64,000 bases of DNA from an uncultured Castellaniella sp. (GCF_937988725.1 NZ_CALKHS010000010.1:930001-994000), one strand, 5' to 3'. Positions 1 to 8,773 are shown, counted from the first letter of the stretch. The notes: generated by a model from the sequence alone, not told the origin. A program made the numbers and translations.

Positions 1-1
1 C

Positions 2-820
2 ATCCAGGTGGACGTGGACCAGGCGGACTCCGCCGTGTCCTCCGCCCAGGTGCAGCTGAGTCAGGCCCGCAACAACGCCGAACTGCTGCATCACCAGCTG
101 GCCGCCTTGCTGGGGGTGTCGCCCGAACAGCTGCCGGCGCTGCCGATCCAGGCGCAGCACGCCCTGCCGGCCGGCGTGCCGGCCCACATGCCCCTGGCGC
201 TGCTGGGGCGTCGCGCCGACATCGCCGCCGCCCGCCTGCAGGCGCAGGCCGCCGGGGCGGAAGTCTCCGCCGCCAAGGCCGATTTCCTGCCCAATGTGAA
301 TCTGTCCGCGGCGGCCGGCTTCCTTTCCCTGGGGATGGACAAGCTGGTGCGCAGCAGCAGCGAGAACTACAGCGCCGGGCCGGTGATCACCCTGCCGATC
401 TTCCACGCCGGCGCCCTGAACGCGCAACTGGCCGGCCAGCGCGCCGCCCGCGACGAAGCCATCGCGCAATACAACGAGACGGTCCTGGGCGCCATCCGCG
501 AGGTCGCCGACGCCAGCGCCTCGATCCGCTCGCTGCAGGAACAGATCCGCCACCAGGAAGCCAGCCTGAAAGCCATCACCTCCGCCTACGACGTCGCGCT
601 GGACCGCTACAAGGCGGGCCTGGGCAATTTCGTGCAGGTGCTGCTGGCCCAGAGCGAGGCTCTGAAGCAGACCGTGCAGACCACGGACCTGCATGCCCGC
701 GCCTACGTGCTGGACGTGCAGCTGGCCACCGCCCTGGGCGGCGGCTACGAGCAGCCCCCGGCCGGGGCGGACGCCGACGCCCCCGCCGCCGCCCGTTCGT
801 CCTCGACTTCCACCGACTAA
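2..820 (+). CDS. Outer-membrane efflux factor (NodT/OprM family), C-terminal part
   Basis: The reading frame is open from base 2, so the N-terminus lies outside the window; about 272 residues are present. The visible part has the long alternating coiled-coil helices and VNLSAAAGF / SAGPVITLPIF strands typical of TolC-like outer-membrane factors of the OEP family. It ends in an acidic, Ala/Ser-rich tail. Such proteins form the trimeric outer-membrane exit duct of tripartite pumps. The stop is 15 nt before the EmrA-like gene, so it is very likely co-transcribed with that gene and the EmrB-like pump as one efflux operon. The substrate cannot be told from the sequence. Confidence 0.9.
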   Translation: MQVDVDQADSAVSSAQVQLSQARNNAELLHHQLAALLGVSPEQLPALPIQAQHALPAGVPAHMPLALLGRRADIAAARLQAQAAGAEVSAAKADFLPNVNLSAAAGFLSLGMDKLVRSSSENYSAGPVITLPIFHAGALNAQLAGQRAARDEAIAQYNETVLGAIREVADASASIRSLQEQIRHQEASLKAITSAYDVALDRYKAGLGNFVQVLLAQSEALKQTVQTTDLHARAYVLDVQLATALGGGYEQPPAGADADAPAAARSSSTSTD

Positions 821-835
821 ATCATCAAGCGCATC

Positions 836-2023
836 ATGACAGCAACCAGCACGCAATCCCGCCCCACCCGCAAACGCCTGATGTGGGCCGCCACCGGCGT
901 CTTCATTCTGCTCGCCCTGCTGTACGGGATCTGGTGGATGATCTTCGCCTCGCACTACGAATCTACGGACGACGCCTACGTGCACGGCAATCTGGTGTCG
1001 GTCAGCGCCCAGATTCCCGGCACCGTCGTCGCCATCGGCGCCGACGACACGCAGACGGTCGCCCGGGGCAGCCATCTGGTGACGCTGGACCACAGCGACA
1101 CCGACATCGCGCTGGCCCAGGCCGAAGCCGCCCTGGCCCAGACCGTGCGCCACACGCAGACGCTGTTCGTGCAGAACGACGCGCTGGCCGCCGACATCTC
1201 CGTCGGCCAGGCCAACGTCGAGCAGGCCGAGACCCTGCTGCACAAGGCGGAAAACGACCTGCAGCGGCGCAATGCCCTGCGCGGGTCCGGCGGGGTCAGC
1301 GGCGAGGAACTTCTGCACGCCCAGGTGGCGGTCAAGTCCGCCCAGGCCGGGCTGGCCCAGGCGCGCGCCGGACTGGCCGTCTCCAAGGCCAAGCTGGCCA
1401 CCAACCAGGCCCTGACCCACGGCAGCACCGTCGCCACGCACCCCGACGTCCTGCAGGCCGCCGATCAGGTCCGCCAGGCCTGGCTGGCCCAGGAGCGCAC
1501 CCGCGTGCTGGCGCCGGTGGACGGCATGGTCGCGCAGCGTTCCGTCCAGCTGGGTCAGCGCATCCAGCCGGGCACGCCGCTGATGACCATCGTGCCGCTG
1601 CAAAGCCTGTGGGTCGAAGCCAACTTCAAGGAAAACCAATTGCACGCCATGCAGCCGGGCCAGAAGGCCACCCTGGTCTCCGACCTGTACGGCAGCAAGG
1701 TCACCTACCACGGCACGGTCGTCGGGGTGTCGGCGGGCAGCGGCAGCGCCTTCGCCCTGCTGCCGGCGCAGAACGCCAGCGGCAACTGGATCAAGGTCAT
1801 CCAGCGCGTGCCGGTGCGCATCGCGCTGGACCCCAAGGACCTGAAGGACCATCCCCTGCGCGTGGGCCTGTCCATGACGGTGGAAGTCGACCTGTCCTCC
1901 ACGCCGGACCAGGCCGCTCCGAGCGCGCCGGCCAGCGCCCTGAGCACCACGGTCTACGATCATGATCCGGCCGAGGTGGACGCCCTGATCGAACGCATCA
2001 TCCAGGAAAACCAAGCCTCATGA
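836..2023 (+). CDS. emrA: EmrA-like membrane fusion protein (HlyD family)
   Basis: Periplasmic adaptor of 395 residues. A short cytoplasmic N-terminus is followed by one membrane segment (about residues 15-38), then the biotinyl-lipoyl-like strand STDDAYVHGNLVSVSAQIPG, which is characteristic of EmrA/HlyD. A long alpha-hairpin rich in Ala/Gln/Leu follows (about 95-210), then the second lipoyl half (VLAPVDGMVAQRSVQLGQRI) and a beta-barrel domain. It would link the inner-membrane pump to the outer-membrane factor encoded just upstream. The stop overlaps the start of the pump gene by 4 nt (ATGA), which suggests translational coupling. The family call is firm; the exported compounds are unknown. 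Confidence 0.93.
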   Translation: MTATSTQSRPTRKRLMWAATGVFILLALLYGIWWMIFASHYESTDDAYVHGNLVSVSAQIPGTVVAIGADDTQTVARGSHLVTLDHSDTDIALAQAEAALAQTVRHTQTLFVQNDALAADISVGQANVEQAETLLHKAENDLQRRNALRGSGGVSGEELLHAQVAVKSAQAGLAQARAGLAVSKAKLATNQALTHGSTVATHPDVLQAADQVRQAWLAQERTRVLAPVDGMVAQRSVQLGQRIQPGTPLMTIVPLQSLWVEANFKENQLHAMQPGQKATLVSDLYGSKVTYHGTVVGVSAGSGSAFALLPAQNASGNWIKVIQRVPVRIALDPKDLKDHPLRVGLSMTVEVDLSSTPDQAAPSAPASALSTTVYDHDPAEVDALIERIIQENQAS

Positions 2024-3618
2024 GCACCGCCACCGTGGACGAAGGCGCGGCCCGGCCCGCGCCGCCCCAGCCCCCCGAAGGCGGCCATCCGCCGCTGGAA
2101 GGCGGCGCCCGCGTGCTGGGCACCATCGCCGTGTCGGCCGCGGTCTTCATGAACGTGCTGGATTCGTCGATCGCCAACGTGTCGATCCCGACGATCGCGG
2201 GCGACCTGGGCGTGAGCACCACGCAGGGCACCTGGGTGATCACGTCCTTCGCCGTGGCCAACGCCATCACCGTGCCCCTGACCGGCTGGCTGACCCAGCG
2301 CTTCGGCCAGGTGCGCCTGTTCGTGCTGGCCACGCTGCTGTTCGTCCTGACCTCCTGGCTGTGCGGCTTCGCCTGGTCCTTCGAATCCCTGGTGTTCTTC
2401 CGCGTACTGCAAGGCGCCGTGGCCGGGCCGATGATCCCGCTGTCCCAATCGCTGATGCTGGCCAGCTACCCGCGTGCCAAGGCCGGCATGGCGCTGGCCT
2501 TGTGGTCCATGACGATCCTGGTCGGCCCCATCGCCGGGCCGCTGCTGGGCGGCTGGATTTCCGACAACTACGCCTGGTCCTGGATCTTCTACATCAACGT
2601 GCCCATCGGCCTGCTGGCCGCCTGGGCGTCCTGGCAGGTATACAAAGACCGCGACTCGCGGCGCTACAACCTGCCCATCGACCGCATGGGCCTGTTCCTG
2701 CTGGTGGTCTGGGTCGGCGCCCTGCAGATCATGCTGGACAAGGGCAAGGACCTGGACTGGTTCGCCAGCCCGCTGATCTGCATCCTGGCCATCATCTCGG
2801 TCGTCACCTTCGTCTATTTCGTCATCTGGGAGCTGACGGCCGCCCATCCGGTCGTGGACCTGACCCTGTTCGCCCAGCGCAACTTCACGTCCGGCACCAT
2901 CGCCCTGTCGATCGCCTACGGCGTGTTCTTCGGCACGGTCGTGCTGCTGCCCCTGTGGCTGCAGAACACCATGGGCTACACCGCCACCTGGGCGGGCGTG
3001 GCGGCCGCGCCGGTGGGCATCCTGGCCATCATCCTGTCGCCCGTGGTGGGCAAGCTGCTGGCCCGCCACGACCCGCGCATCATCGCCACCGTGGCGTTCC
3101 TGATCTTTTCCCTGATCAGCTACATGCGGGCGCAGTACAACACCAACGTGGACCTGTTCGGCGTCATGCTGCCGACCTTCATCCAGGGCGCGGCCATGGC
3201 GACGTTCTTCATCCCGCTGACGACGATCTCGCTGTCTGGCCTGCGCCCCGACCGCATCCCGGCGGCGGCCGGCCTGACGAACTTCTTCCGCCTGGTCTGC
3301 GGCGCGTTCGGCACGTCCATCACCACCACGGTCTGGGACGACCGCGCCATTCTGCACCACGCCCGCCTGACCGAAGCCGCGCGCCCCGGCGAGCCGGCCT
3401 TCGACCACATCATGGGCGGCCTGCAGAATCTGGGCATCGACCAGCTGCACGGCGCCGCCATGCTGGACCGCGTCATCAACCAGCAGGCCTACACCATGTC
3501 GGCCACCGATTTCTTCTACGCGTCCGCCTTCATTTTCCTGATCCTGATCGGGCTGATCTGGCTGGCCCGCCCGAAGACGTCGGATCATGGCGGCGGCGCG
3601 GCGGCGGGGGCGCATTGA
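2020..3618 (+). CDS. emrB: EmrB-like drug efflux MFS transporter (DHA2, 14 TMS)
   Basis: Inner-membrane proton-driven exporter of 532 residues with about 14 hydrophobic segments, as in the DHA2 branch of the major facilitator superfamily. The first helix carries the family motif VFMNVLDSSIANVSIPTIAG (about residues 45-64). The loop after helix 2 has GWLTQRFGQVRLF, the motif A region. A Pro-rich cytoplasmic N-tail of about 25 residues precedes helix 1. Its ATG overlaps the emrA stop. With the two upstream genes it makes a complete Emr-type tripartite pump; a regulator, often MarR-type, would lie outside the window. Substrate unknown. Confidence 0.94.
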   Translation: MSTATVDEGAARPAPPQPPEGGHPPLEGGARVLGTIAVSAAVFMNVLDSSIANVSIPTIAGDLGVSTTQGTWVITSFAVANAITVPLTGWLTQRFGQVRLFVLATLLFVLTSWLCGFAWSFESLVFFRVLQGAVAGPMIPLSQSLMLASYPRAKAGMALALWSMTILVGPIAGPLLGGWISDNYAWSWIFYINVPIGLLAAWASWQVYKDRDSRRYNLPIDRMGLFLLVVWVGALQIMLDKGKDLDWFASPLICILAIISVVTFVYFVIWELTAAHPVVDLTLFAQRNFTSGTIALSIAYGVFFGTVVLLPLWLQNTMGYTATWAGVAAAPVGILAIILSPVVGKLLARHDPRIIATVAFLIFSLISYMRAQYNTNVDLFGVMLPTFIQGAAMATFFIPLTTISLSGLRPDRIPAAAGLTNFFRLVCGAFGTSITTTVWDDRAILHHARLTEAARPGEPAFDHIMGGLQNLGIDQLHGAAMLDRVINQQAYTMSATDFFYASAFIFLILIGLIWLARPKTSDHGGGAAAGAH

Positions 3619-3641
3619 GGGCCGGACCCTCTGTGGCGAGA

Positions 3642-3671
3642 TTGACATAAACGTCACGGAGGGGCTAGATT
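3642..3671 (+). promoter_or_regulatory. Sigma-70-type promoter upstream of a small membrane protein gene
   Basis: TTGACA at 3642-3647 is a perfect -35 hexamer. TAGATT at 3666-3671 is a fair -10, with an 18-bp spacer. It lies in the gap after the pump gene and 55 nt before the ATG at 3726, so it most likely drives that small gene. Confidence 0.6.
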
Positions 3672-3725
3672 CTGGAACAAAGGCCAGGCATCGTGTCATG
3701 CCCGATACCGACCAGGATCCTGATC

Positions 3726-3905
3726 ATGAATGACAAAGCCACGGACGACAAAAAACTGGATGCCGAGCTCGACATGATGGCGGCCACCACGATGAAGCTT
3801 CAGGCGGAAGCCCAGAAGATTCTGGCTGAATCGCGCTGGTATCCGTTTGTGGTCCTGGCTGGCGTCTTTGGCGCCGCCATCGCTGTCGTCAAACTGATGC
3901 ACTAG
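3726..3905 (+). CDS. Small single-pass membrane protein, function unknown
   Basis: Encodes 59 residues when started at the ATG at 3726 (MNDKATDDKK). A longer frame is open to 3693 but the extension has no obvious ribosome site. The N-terminal half is charged and helical (about residues 1-35). The C-terminal half has one membrane segment (WYPFVVLAGVFGAAIAVVKL) ending in KLMH. This cytoplasmic-helix-plus-anchor layout is common in small proteobacterial proteins of unknown function. A good sigma-70-like promoter sits upstream. The gene overlaps the convergent ychJ-like gene by 4 nt. No function is proposed. Confidence 0.65.
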   Translation: MNDKATDDKKLDAELDMMAATTMKLQAEAQKILAESRWYPFVVLAGVFGAAIAVVKLMH

Positions 3906-4300
3906 GCATCCATCACCCCATCCACATACAGCCACCGCCCTTCCTCGCGCACGAAACGGCTGGTTTCATGCAGGCGCGACGCGCGGCCGCCGACGCGGAC
4001 CCGCGCCACGAATTCCACGGTTTCATGATCCGCATCCTGGCGATCATGGCGGCGCACCTCCAGCCCCAGCCATTTCGTCCCCGGCTCATTGGGCGCCAGC
4101 GCCGCGGGGCGCGTGCCCGGGTGCCAGGTCTGCAGCAGATAGTCGATCTCATCGAGCACGTAGGCGCTGTAGCGCGAACGCATCAGGGCCTGCGCATCGG
4201 GCGCCCGCAGATGCAAGGGCCCGCGATGCCAGCGGCCGCAGCAGGCGTGGTAGGCGGCCGGCAGGCCGCAGGGACAGGCGAGAGAATCGGAAGTCGTCAT
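3902..4300 (-). CDS. YchJ-like UPF0225 protein with SEC-C motif
   Basis: 132 residues from the ATG at 4300 (MTTSDSLACPCGLPAAYHACC). An upstream extension to 4372 lacks family similarity. The N-terminus carries the metal-binding SEC-C cysteine cluster CPCG-x6-CC (residues 9-18). It is followed by ALMRSRYSAYVLDEIDYLLQTWHP, the hallmark of the YchJ/UPF0225 family, which has an NTF2-like fold. The family is widespread and cytoplasmic, and its role is not well defined. It is transcribed away from the T4-endonuclease-V-like gene, with a 123-bp divergent intergenic region between them. Confidence 0.88.
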   Translation of the reverse strand: MTTSDSLACPCGLPAAYHACCGRWHRGPLHLRAPDAQALMRSRYSAYVLDEIDYLLQTWHPGTRPAALAPNEPGTKWLGLEVRRHDRQDADHETVEFVARVRVGGRASRLHETSRFVREEGRWLYVDGVMDA

Positions 4301-4423
4301 GCGTGTAAGCTGTGAAAGTCCGGATCCGGGACAGTCTACCCGGACGCCCCGACCGCAGAACATGAATCCCATGCCACCCGATCCGCTTCACACGAACACC
4401 ACGCACAAACCGCGCCACCGCCC

Positions 4424-4798
4424 ATGACCCGAATCAACTGCATCCCCGTCCAGGAGCTCAGCGGACCCCATCTGGTGGCCGAATACAGAGAGCTGCCCAG
4501 AGTCTTCGCCCTGGCTCAGAAAGCCGCCCTGCGCGGCAAGCCGAGTCAGCCTGAACAGTACGTGCTGGGCAAGGGGCACATGCTGTTTTTCTACACGCGC
4601 CTTGCCTATCTGGCGCGCCGGCATGCCGAGCTGATCGGGGAGATGAAGCGCCGTGGCTACAAGCCGTCCTTCGAAGGCATACAGCGCAAGGATTTTCCAG
4701 CCATCCCCGACGATTACTGGGGCGAATGGACCCCCACTCCCGAAGCGATGGCGCTGAACCGCGCCAGGATCGAGGCGCGCAGCGGGGATCGGGCCTAG
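4424..4798 (+). CDS. Pyrimidine dimer DNA glycosylase, T4 endonuclease V (DenV) type
   Basis: 124 residues. The N-terminus MTRINC-x14-EYRELPRVF matches phage T4 endonuclease V. The residues known to be catalytic there are in register: Thr2 (the N-terminal nucleophile after Met removal) and Glu23, with Arg22 and Arg26 also kept. LGKGHMLFFYTRLAYL and the later IP-x-WGEWTP segment also fit. T4 DenV excises UV-induced cyclobutane dimers and nicks the abasic site; this protein probably does base excision repair of the same lesions. It is slightly shorter than T4 DenV (138 residues), missing part of the aromatic C-terminal tail. It is followed by a beta-CASP nuclease gene in the same direction after 178 nt. 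Confidence 0.88.
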   Translation: MTRINCIPVQELSGPHLVAEYRELPRVFALAQKAALRGKPSQPEQYVLGKGHMLFFYTRLAYLARRHAELIGEMKRRGYKPSFEGIQRKDFPAIPDDYWGEWTPTPEAMALNRARIEARSGDRA

Positions 4799-4976
4799 CC
4801 CGGGGCCTCCCGGCACAGGAAGGCATCCGCGCACTCCCCCGACGGCGCGACGGATGCGTCGATCCGTCTCGCGAACGCCTTCCCGCCGGGTATGATTGGA
4901 CTGTAGCGAACTGGCTTGCGGGCCAGCCGGTCGGGCGCGATGGCGGCTGACCGGACAGACACGGGGACAACCAGCC

Positions 4977-6338
4977 ATGCCATCACTGACCTTCCTGGGC
5001 GCCGCGGGCACCGTCACGGGATCGAAGCACCTGCTGACCCATGGCGACACCCGCATCATGATCGACTGCGGCCTGTTCCAGGGCCTGGCGAACCTGCGCG
5101 AACTGAACTGGCAGCGCCTGCCCATCGAGCCGCGCTCGGTCGACGCGGTGGTGCTGACGCACGCGCACCTGGACCATTGCGGCTACCTGCCGCGCCTGGC
5201 CCTCGACGGCTTCCGCGGCCGGATCCACGCCACCGCGGCCACCCGGGACGTCGCCGCCCTGATCCTGCGCGACAGCGCCTTCCTGCAGGAAAAAGACGCC
5301 GACTACGCCAATCGCAAGGGTTTCAGCAAACATGCGCCGGCGCTGCCGCTATACGGCGTCGCCGCCGCCGAACGCGCAATCGGCATGTTTCACGCCGTGC
5401 CGCTGTATCAGCGGCAGGCGCTGCCGGGCGACGCCTCGCTACTGCTGCGTCGCGCCGGCCACATCCTCGGGGCGGCGACCGCCCAGATCGACATCGGCGG
5501 TGTGCGCGTCGCGTTTTCCGGCGACCTGGGCCGCTACGACGACCTCGTGATGCACGACCCCGATCCCGTGCCCGACGCGGACTACGTGGTGATCGAGTCC
5601 ACCTACGGCGACCGCAAGCACGAGCCCGTAGACCCCGTGAACACGCTGGGAGACGTGATCGAGCGCACGGTGAAGCGCGGCGGCACGGTGGTGGTGCCCG
5701 CCTTCGCGGTCGGCCGCGCGCAGTTGCTGATCTACGGGATGTGGCTGCTGCGCCGCGCCGGCCGGCTGCGCAACGTGCCGATCTACCTGGACAGCCCGAT
5801 GGCGACCAGCGCCGGCGAACTGATGCGCGCCTACCCGGACGATCACCGGCTGCCGCCTCACGACTACGAGGCGGCCTGCGACGCGGTGCGCTGCGTCCGC
5901 GACGTCCAGGAATCGAAGGCGCTGTCGGCCAACCCGTATCCCAAAGTGATCATTTCCGCCAGCGGCATGGCGACCGGAGGGCGGGTGCTGCACCACATCG
6001 CGGCATTCGCGCCCGACCACCGCAACACGCTGCTGTTCTCCGGCTTCCAGGCGGCCGGCACGCGCGGCCGCAAACTGCTGGCGGGCGGCGCGCGCGAGAC
6101 ACGCATCCACGGCCGATGGATCCCCGTGAATGCCGAGGTCGCCGAACTGCCGTCGCTGTCGGCCCACGCCGACAGCGACGATCTCATGCGCTGGCTGTCC
6201 GGCTTCCAGCGCCCGCCGCGCCGCGTGTTCATCGTCCACGGCGAACCGGACGCGTCCGAAGCGCTGCGCGTGCGGATCGGTCGCGAACTCGGCTGGGCGG
6301 CGACCGTGCCGCGCCAGGACCAGGCGTGCCCGCTGTAA
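4977..6338 (+). CDS. Metallo-beta-lactamase / beta-CASP RNA nuclease
   Basis: 453 residues from the ATG at 4977 (MPSLTFLGAAGTVTGSKHLL); the frame upstream lacks similarity. The metallo-beta-lactamase motif HAHLDHCGYLPRL (about residues 60-72) supplies zinc ligands. Further ligands are in GRRAGHILGAATA-like and SGDLGRYDD segments. The beta-CASP insertion starts with VIESTYGDRKHE, and the C-terminal RMMBL region contains LSAHADSDDLMRWL and FIVHGEPDASEALR. This architecture is that of bacterial YsgA/CPSF-like exo- or endoribonucleases that process RNA. Six codons of this family are often next to stress genes, but the RNA target is not apparent here. Confidence 0.92.
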   Translation: MPSLTFLGAAGTVTGSKHLLTHGDTRIMIDCGLFQGLANLRELNWQRLPIEPRSVDAVVLTHAHLDHCGYLPRLALDGFRGRIHATAATRDVAALILRDSAFLQEKDADYANRKGFSKHAPALPLYGVAAAERAIGMFHAVPLYQRQALPGDASLLLRRAGHILGAATAQIDIGGVRVAFSGDLGRYDDLVMHDPDPVPDADYVVIESTYGDRKHEPVDPVNTLGDVIERTVKRGGTVVVPAFAVGRAQLLIYGMWLLRRAGRLRNVPIYLDSPMATSAGELMRAYPDDHRLPPHDYEAACDAVRCVRDVQESKALSANPYPKVIISASGMATGGRVLHHIAAFAPDHRNTLLFSGFQAAGTRGRKLLAGGARETRIHGRWIPVNAEVAELPSLSAHADSDDLMRWLSGFQRPPRRVFIVHGEPDASEALRVRIGRELGWAATVPRQDQACPL

Positions 6339-6371
6339 ACAGGATCGGAACTCCGTTCGGAGACAGGCATC

Positions 6372-6764
6372 ATGTCCACACTCACCATCTTTCTCGGCAA
6401 ACTCCTGGGGCTTTATCTGATCGTGATCTCCGCCGCGATGCTGACCCGGAAACGGCAGACGCTGGAGACCCTGAACCGGATGGCGCGCAGCGGGCCGTGG
6501 ATGCTGTTTTCGGGCATGGTCGCCACGGTCGCCGGGCTGGCCATCGTGCTTGCGCACACGATCTGGACCGGCGGCGCGCTTGCCCTTGCCGTCACCCTGA
6601 TCGGGTGGGCGGCCCTTTTGAAGGGCCTGGCGCTGCTGCTGACCCCGCCGGACGCCATGGCGAGGGCTTACGAGTCCATGGGGTTCGAGCGGCGCTTCCA
6701 CCTGTGGATGGGCGCGGTGCTGATACTGGGCCTGTGGATGGTCGCCGAGGCGTTCTTCGCCTGA
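6372..6764 (+). CDS. Small four-helix integral membrane protein
   Basis: 130 residues, starting at the ATG at 6372, which is 33 nt after the beta-CASP gene and probably in the same transcript. Four hydrophobic segments are evident: about residues 4-21, 37-57, 65-85 and 106-127. Short loops contain TRKRQTLETLNRMARSG and ESMGFERRFH. It shows no catalytic motif. The layout resembles small uncharacterised inner-membrane proteins; no function is assigned. Confidence 0.75.
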   Translation: MSTLTIFLGKLLGLYLIVISAAMLTRKRQTLETLNRMARSGPWMLFSGMVATVAGLAIVLAHTIWTGGALALAVTLIGWAALLKGLALLLTPPDAMARAYESMGFERRFHLWMGAVLILGLWMVAEAFFA

Positions 6765-6772
6765 GCCAGGGC

Positions 6773-7636
6773 TCAGAGAGCCGCCGCGTCGGGCGCGGGG
6801 CCGTCATGGAAGCGCTCCAGCGCCGCCATGATTTCTTCGGCGTCATCGACGCACGTGAACAGGTCGACATCCTTCGGCGCGATATAGCCTTCGTCCACCA
6901 GATAGTCGAAGCCGATAGTCCGGCTCCAGAAATCGCGTCCGACCAGCACGACGGGTATCGGCTCCATCTTCCCGGTCTGGATCAGCGTCAGCACCTCGAA
7001 CAATTCGTCCAGCGTGCCGTAGCCTCCTGGAAAGGCGACCAGGCCGCGCGCATGCAGCAGAAAGTGCATCTTGCGCAAAGCGAAATAATGGCAGCGGAAC
7101 GCCAATTCCGGACTGATGTAGGGATTGGGCACCTGCTCATGGGGCAGGCTGACGTTGAATCCGATCGAGCGCGCGCCCACTTCGAACGCGCCGCGATTGG
7201 CGGCTTCCATGATTCCCGGTCCTCCCCCGGTGACGACCACGAAGTCGCACCGGTCTTCTTGCTGGAAGCGGCACGAGACGAGCCGTGCGAAGCGCCGCGC
7301 CTGCTCGTAATAGCGGGCCTGCTCGACCCGGCGGCGGGCAAACGCCAGTTCCTGGGGGGTGGGGGGAGCCGCCGAGGACGCCGGTGTTGCTTGCAGCGCG
7401 GCAAGCCGGGCGCGGGCGGTCTCTGAATCGGTCACGCGCGCGCTGCCGAACACCACGATCGTCGAATCCACGCCCTGCTCGGCCAGGACGCGTTCGGGCT
7501 TGAGCAGCTCGAGCTGGAGGCGCAGCGGCCGCAGGTCCTTTTCCCCGAGCAGTTCGACGTCTTCCTGCGCCAGCCTGTAGCTGGGCGAGTCGAGGATGCT
7601 CTGCAAGCGCCGCGCAAGGTCCGGAGGAAGCGTCAT
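6773..7636 (-). CDS. LOG-family protein (nucleotide 5'-monophosphate phosphoribohydrolase)
   Basis: 287 residues. It carries the family signatures GGGPGIMEAANRGAFEVG (about residues 137-154) and PGGYGTLDELFEVLT, which form the nucleotide-binding and catalytic site of LOG / lysine-decarboxylase-like proteins. These enzymes release free base from nucleoside monophosphates, including cytokinin precursors in plants and their associates; many bacterial members are general nucleotide hydrolases (PpnN-like). The N-terminal extension of about 90 residues with a Pro/Ala-rich linker is typical of the long proteobacterial form. The ATG at 7636 has a good GGAGGAAG ribosome site. It is convergent with the membrane protein gene and divergent from the Usp gene. 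Confidence 0.9.
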   Translation of the reverse strand: MTLPPDLARRLQSILDSPSYRLAQEDVELLGEKDLRPLRLQLELLKPERVLAEQGVDSTIVVFGSARVTDSETARARLAALQATPASSAAPPTPQELAFARRRVEQARYYEQARRFARLVSCRFQQEDRCDFVVVTGGGPGIMEAANRGAFEVGARSIGFNVSLPHEQVPNPYISPELAFRCHYFALRKMHFLLHARGLVAFPGGYGTLDELFEVLTLIQTGKMEPIPVVLVGRDFWSRTIGFDYLVDEGYIAPKDVDLFTCVDDAEEIMAALERFHDGPAPDAAAL

Positions 7637-7869
7637 CGCGACCCCGCCATGGTGTCGGATCCGCTCTCTGCGCTACCGTGCTCTGGCGCGTCGATGGGCG
7701 CAGCCGGGCGGGTGTCCATGCTCACTTCTCGTAACGTGCTTCGATCGATTATGCGGACCGCGCGAACGGCCGTCAATCAGGTTTCGCAGCGCCCTGCCGC
7801 CACCCGCGGATATTTCCCGCGCCGGATTGCTTTTGCGCAAACATTCGCGAAAAGTCTCCTGCGGCGATC

Positions 7870-7889
7870 GATTCCGGGAATCCTATACT
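7870..7889 (+). promoter_or_regulatory. Inverted repeat and -10-like box upstream of the Usp gene
   Basis: The 311-bp divergent region between the LOG-family and Usp genes contains GATTCC-G-GGAATC, a perfect inverted repeat at 7870-7882, immediately before TATACT at 7884-7889. No matching -35 hexamer is evident at the usual distance, so an activator or alternative sigma factor could be used. No reading frame in this region looks real. Confidence 0.35.
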
Positions 7890-7947
7890 TGGAAATGCCT
7901 CGACAGGCTGCGAAGTATCCCGGAGAACACCTTCTGGAGTGATGACT

Positions 7948-8766
7948 ATGTACAAACGTATTCTGGTGCCGCTCGACGGTTCGCCGTTTTCGGAAGAGAT
8001 GATTCCCTATGCCGCGGGCCTGGCGGCCGTCCACGGCACGGAACTGGCTCTGTTGCGCATCGTCGACAAGGCGGCCGACCAAGACGACGCCAGGGATTAC
8101 ATCGACTGGATGGCTTCCAGGCACGGGGCCGAGGGCCTGTGCCTGGTGGACGCCGGCGACGCGGCCCGGGCGATTCTCGAGGAAGCCGCCCGCAAGCCGG
8201 CCACGCTACTGGCCATGACCTCGCGCGGGCGTTCCGGCCTGATGGAACTCGTGCTCGGCAGCGTGGCGCAGCGCGTCGTGCGCGGCGCCAACGGGCCGGT
8301 GCTCGTCTATCGCCCCACGGGGGCCAGAGCCCCGGACCACGCGCCCGTGAAACTGCGCAGCGTGGTGCTGCCCCTGGACGGCAGCACGCTGCCCGAGGCG
8401 CTGGCCAGCGATGCGGCCCGGTTCGCCGGCTGGATCGGCGCCGGGCTGGAAGTCGTCAGCGCGGTCCAGACCGTCGATGCAGCGAAAGTCGGCGAGATAT
8501 CAGGAGGCGAAATGTCCAAACTGGAATCGGGCTACGTCCATACCCAGGCGGTCGATCTTGCCAAACGCCACGGCGTGGCCGTCGACTGGGAGGTGCTGCA
8601 CGGCGACCCGGTGACGGCGATCGCCGACCATGTGAGCCGCCGCGGCGACGTGATCCTGGCGATGGTCACGCGGCGCAGGGACGCAATCGAAGCGGCCCTG
8701 CTGGGCAGCGTGACCTCGGGCTGCCTGCGCAAGGCCGGCGTGCCGATCCTGATGCGACTGCCCTGA
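7948..8766 (+). CDS. Tandem-domain universal stress protein (UspA family)
   Basis: 272 residues from the ATG at 7948, chosen because GGAG at 7936-7939 sits 8 nt upstream; ATG 7942 and GTG 7939 are also in frame. Two Usp domains are present: about residues 1-130, beginning MYKRILVPLDGSPFSEEMIPYA, and about 140-272, beginning LRSVVLPLDGSTLPEALA. The first keeps most of the ATP-loop motif (RGRSGLMELVLGS). In the second it is degenerate (RRRDAIEAALLGS), so probably only one domain binds nucleotide. Such proteins act in the cytosol in survival under stress or low oxygen. It appears to be monocistronic. Confidence 0.92.
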   Translation: MYKRILVPLDGSPFSEEMIPYAAGLAAVHGTELALLRIVDKAADQDDARDYIDWMASRHGAEGLCLVDAGDAARAILEEAARKPATLLAMTSRGRSGLMELVLGSVAQRVVRGANGPVLVYRPTGARAPDHAPVKLRSVVLPLDGSTLPEALASDAARFAGWIGAGLEVVSAVQTVDAAKVGEISGGEMSKLESGYVHTQAVDLAKRHGVAVDWEVLHGDPVTAIADHVSRRGDVILAMVTRRRDAIEAALLGSVTSGCLRKAGVPILMRLP

Positions 8767-8773
8767 GGCGACG

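Noticed and set aside
1960..3699. 579-codon frame antisense to the EmrB-like gene
   Set aside because: Composition dominated by Gly, Arg, Gln and His and no motif; the plus strand holds a clear transporter.
3726..3905. Small membrane protein as a type I toxin
   Set aside because: It has a long charged N-terminal helix and no antisense RNA promoter was evident; no basis for a toxin call.
4916..7426. 836-codon frame running across the beta-CASP gene and into the LOG gene
   Set aside because: It is Arg/Pro-rich out-of-frame translation and spans the ends of three well-supported genes.
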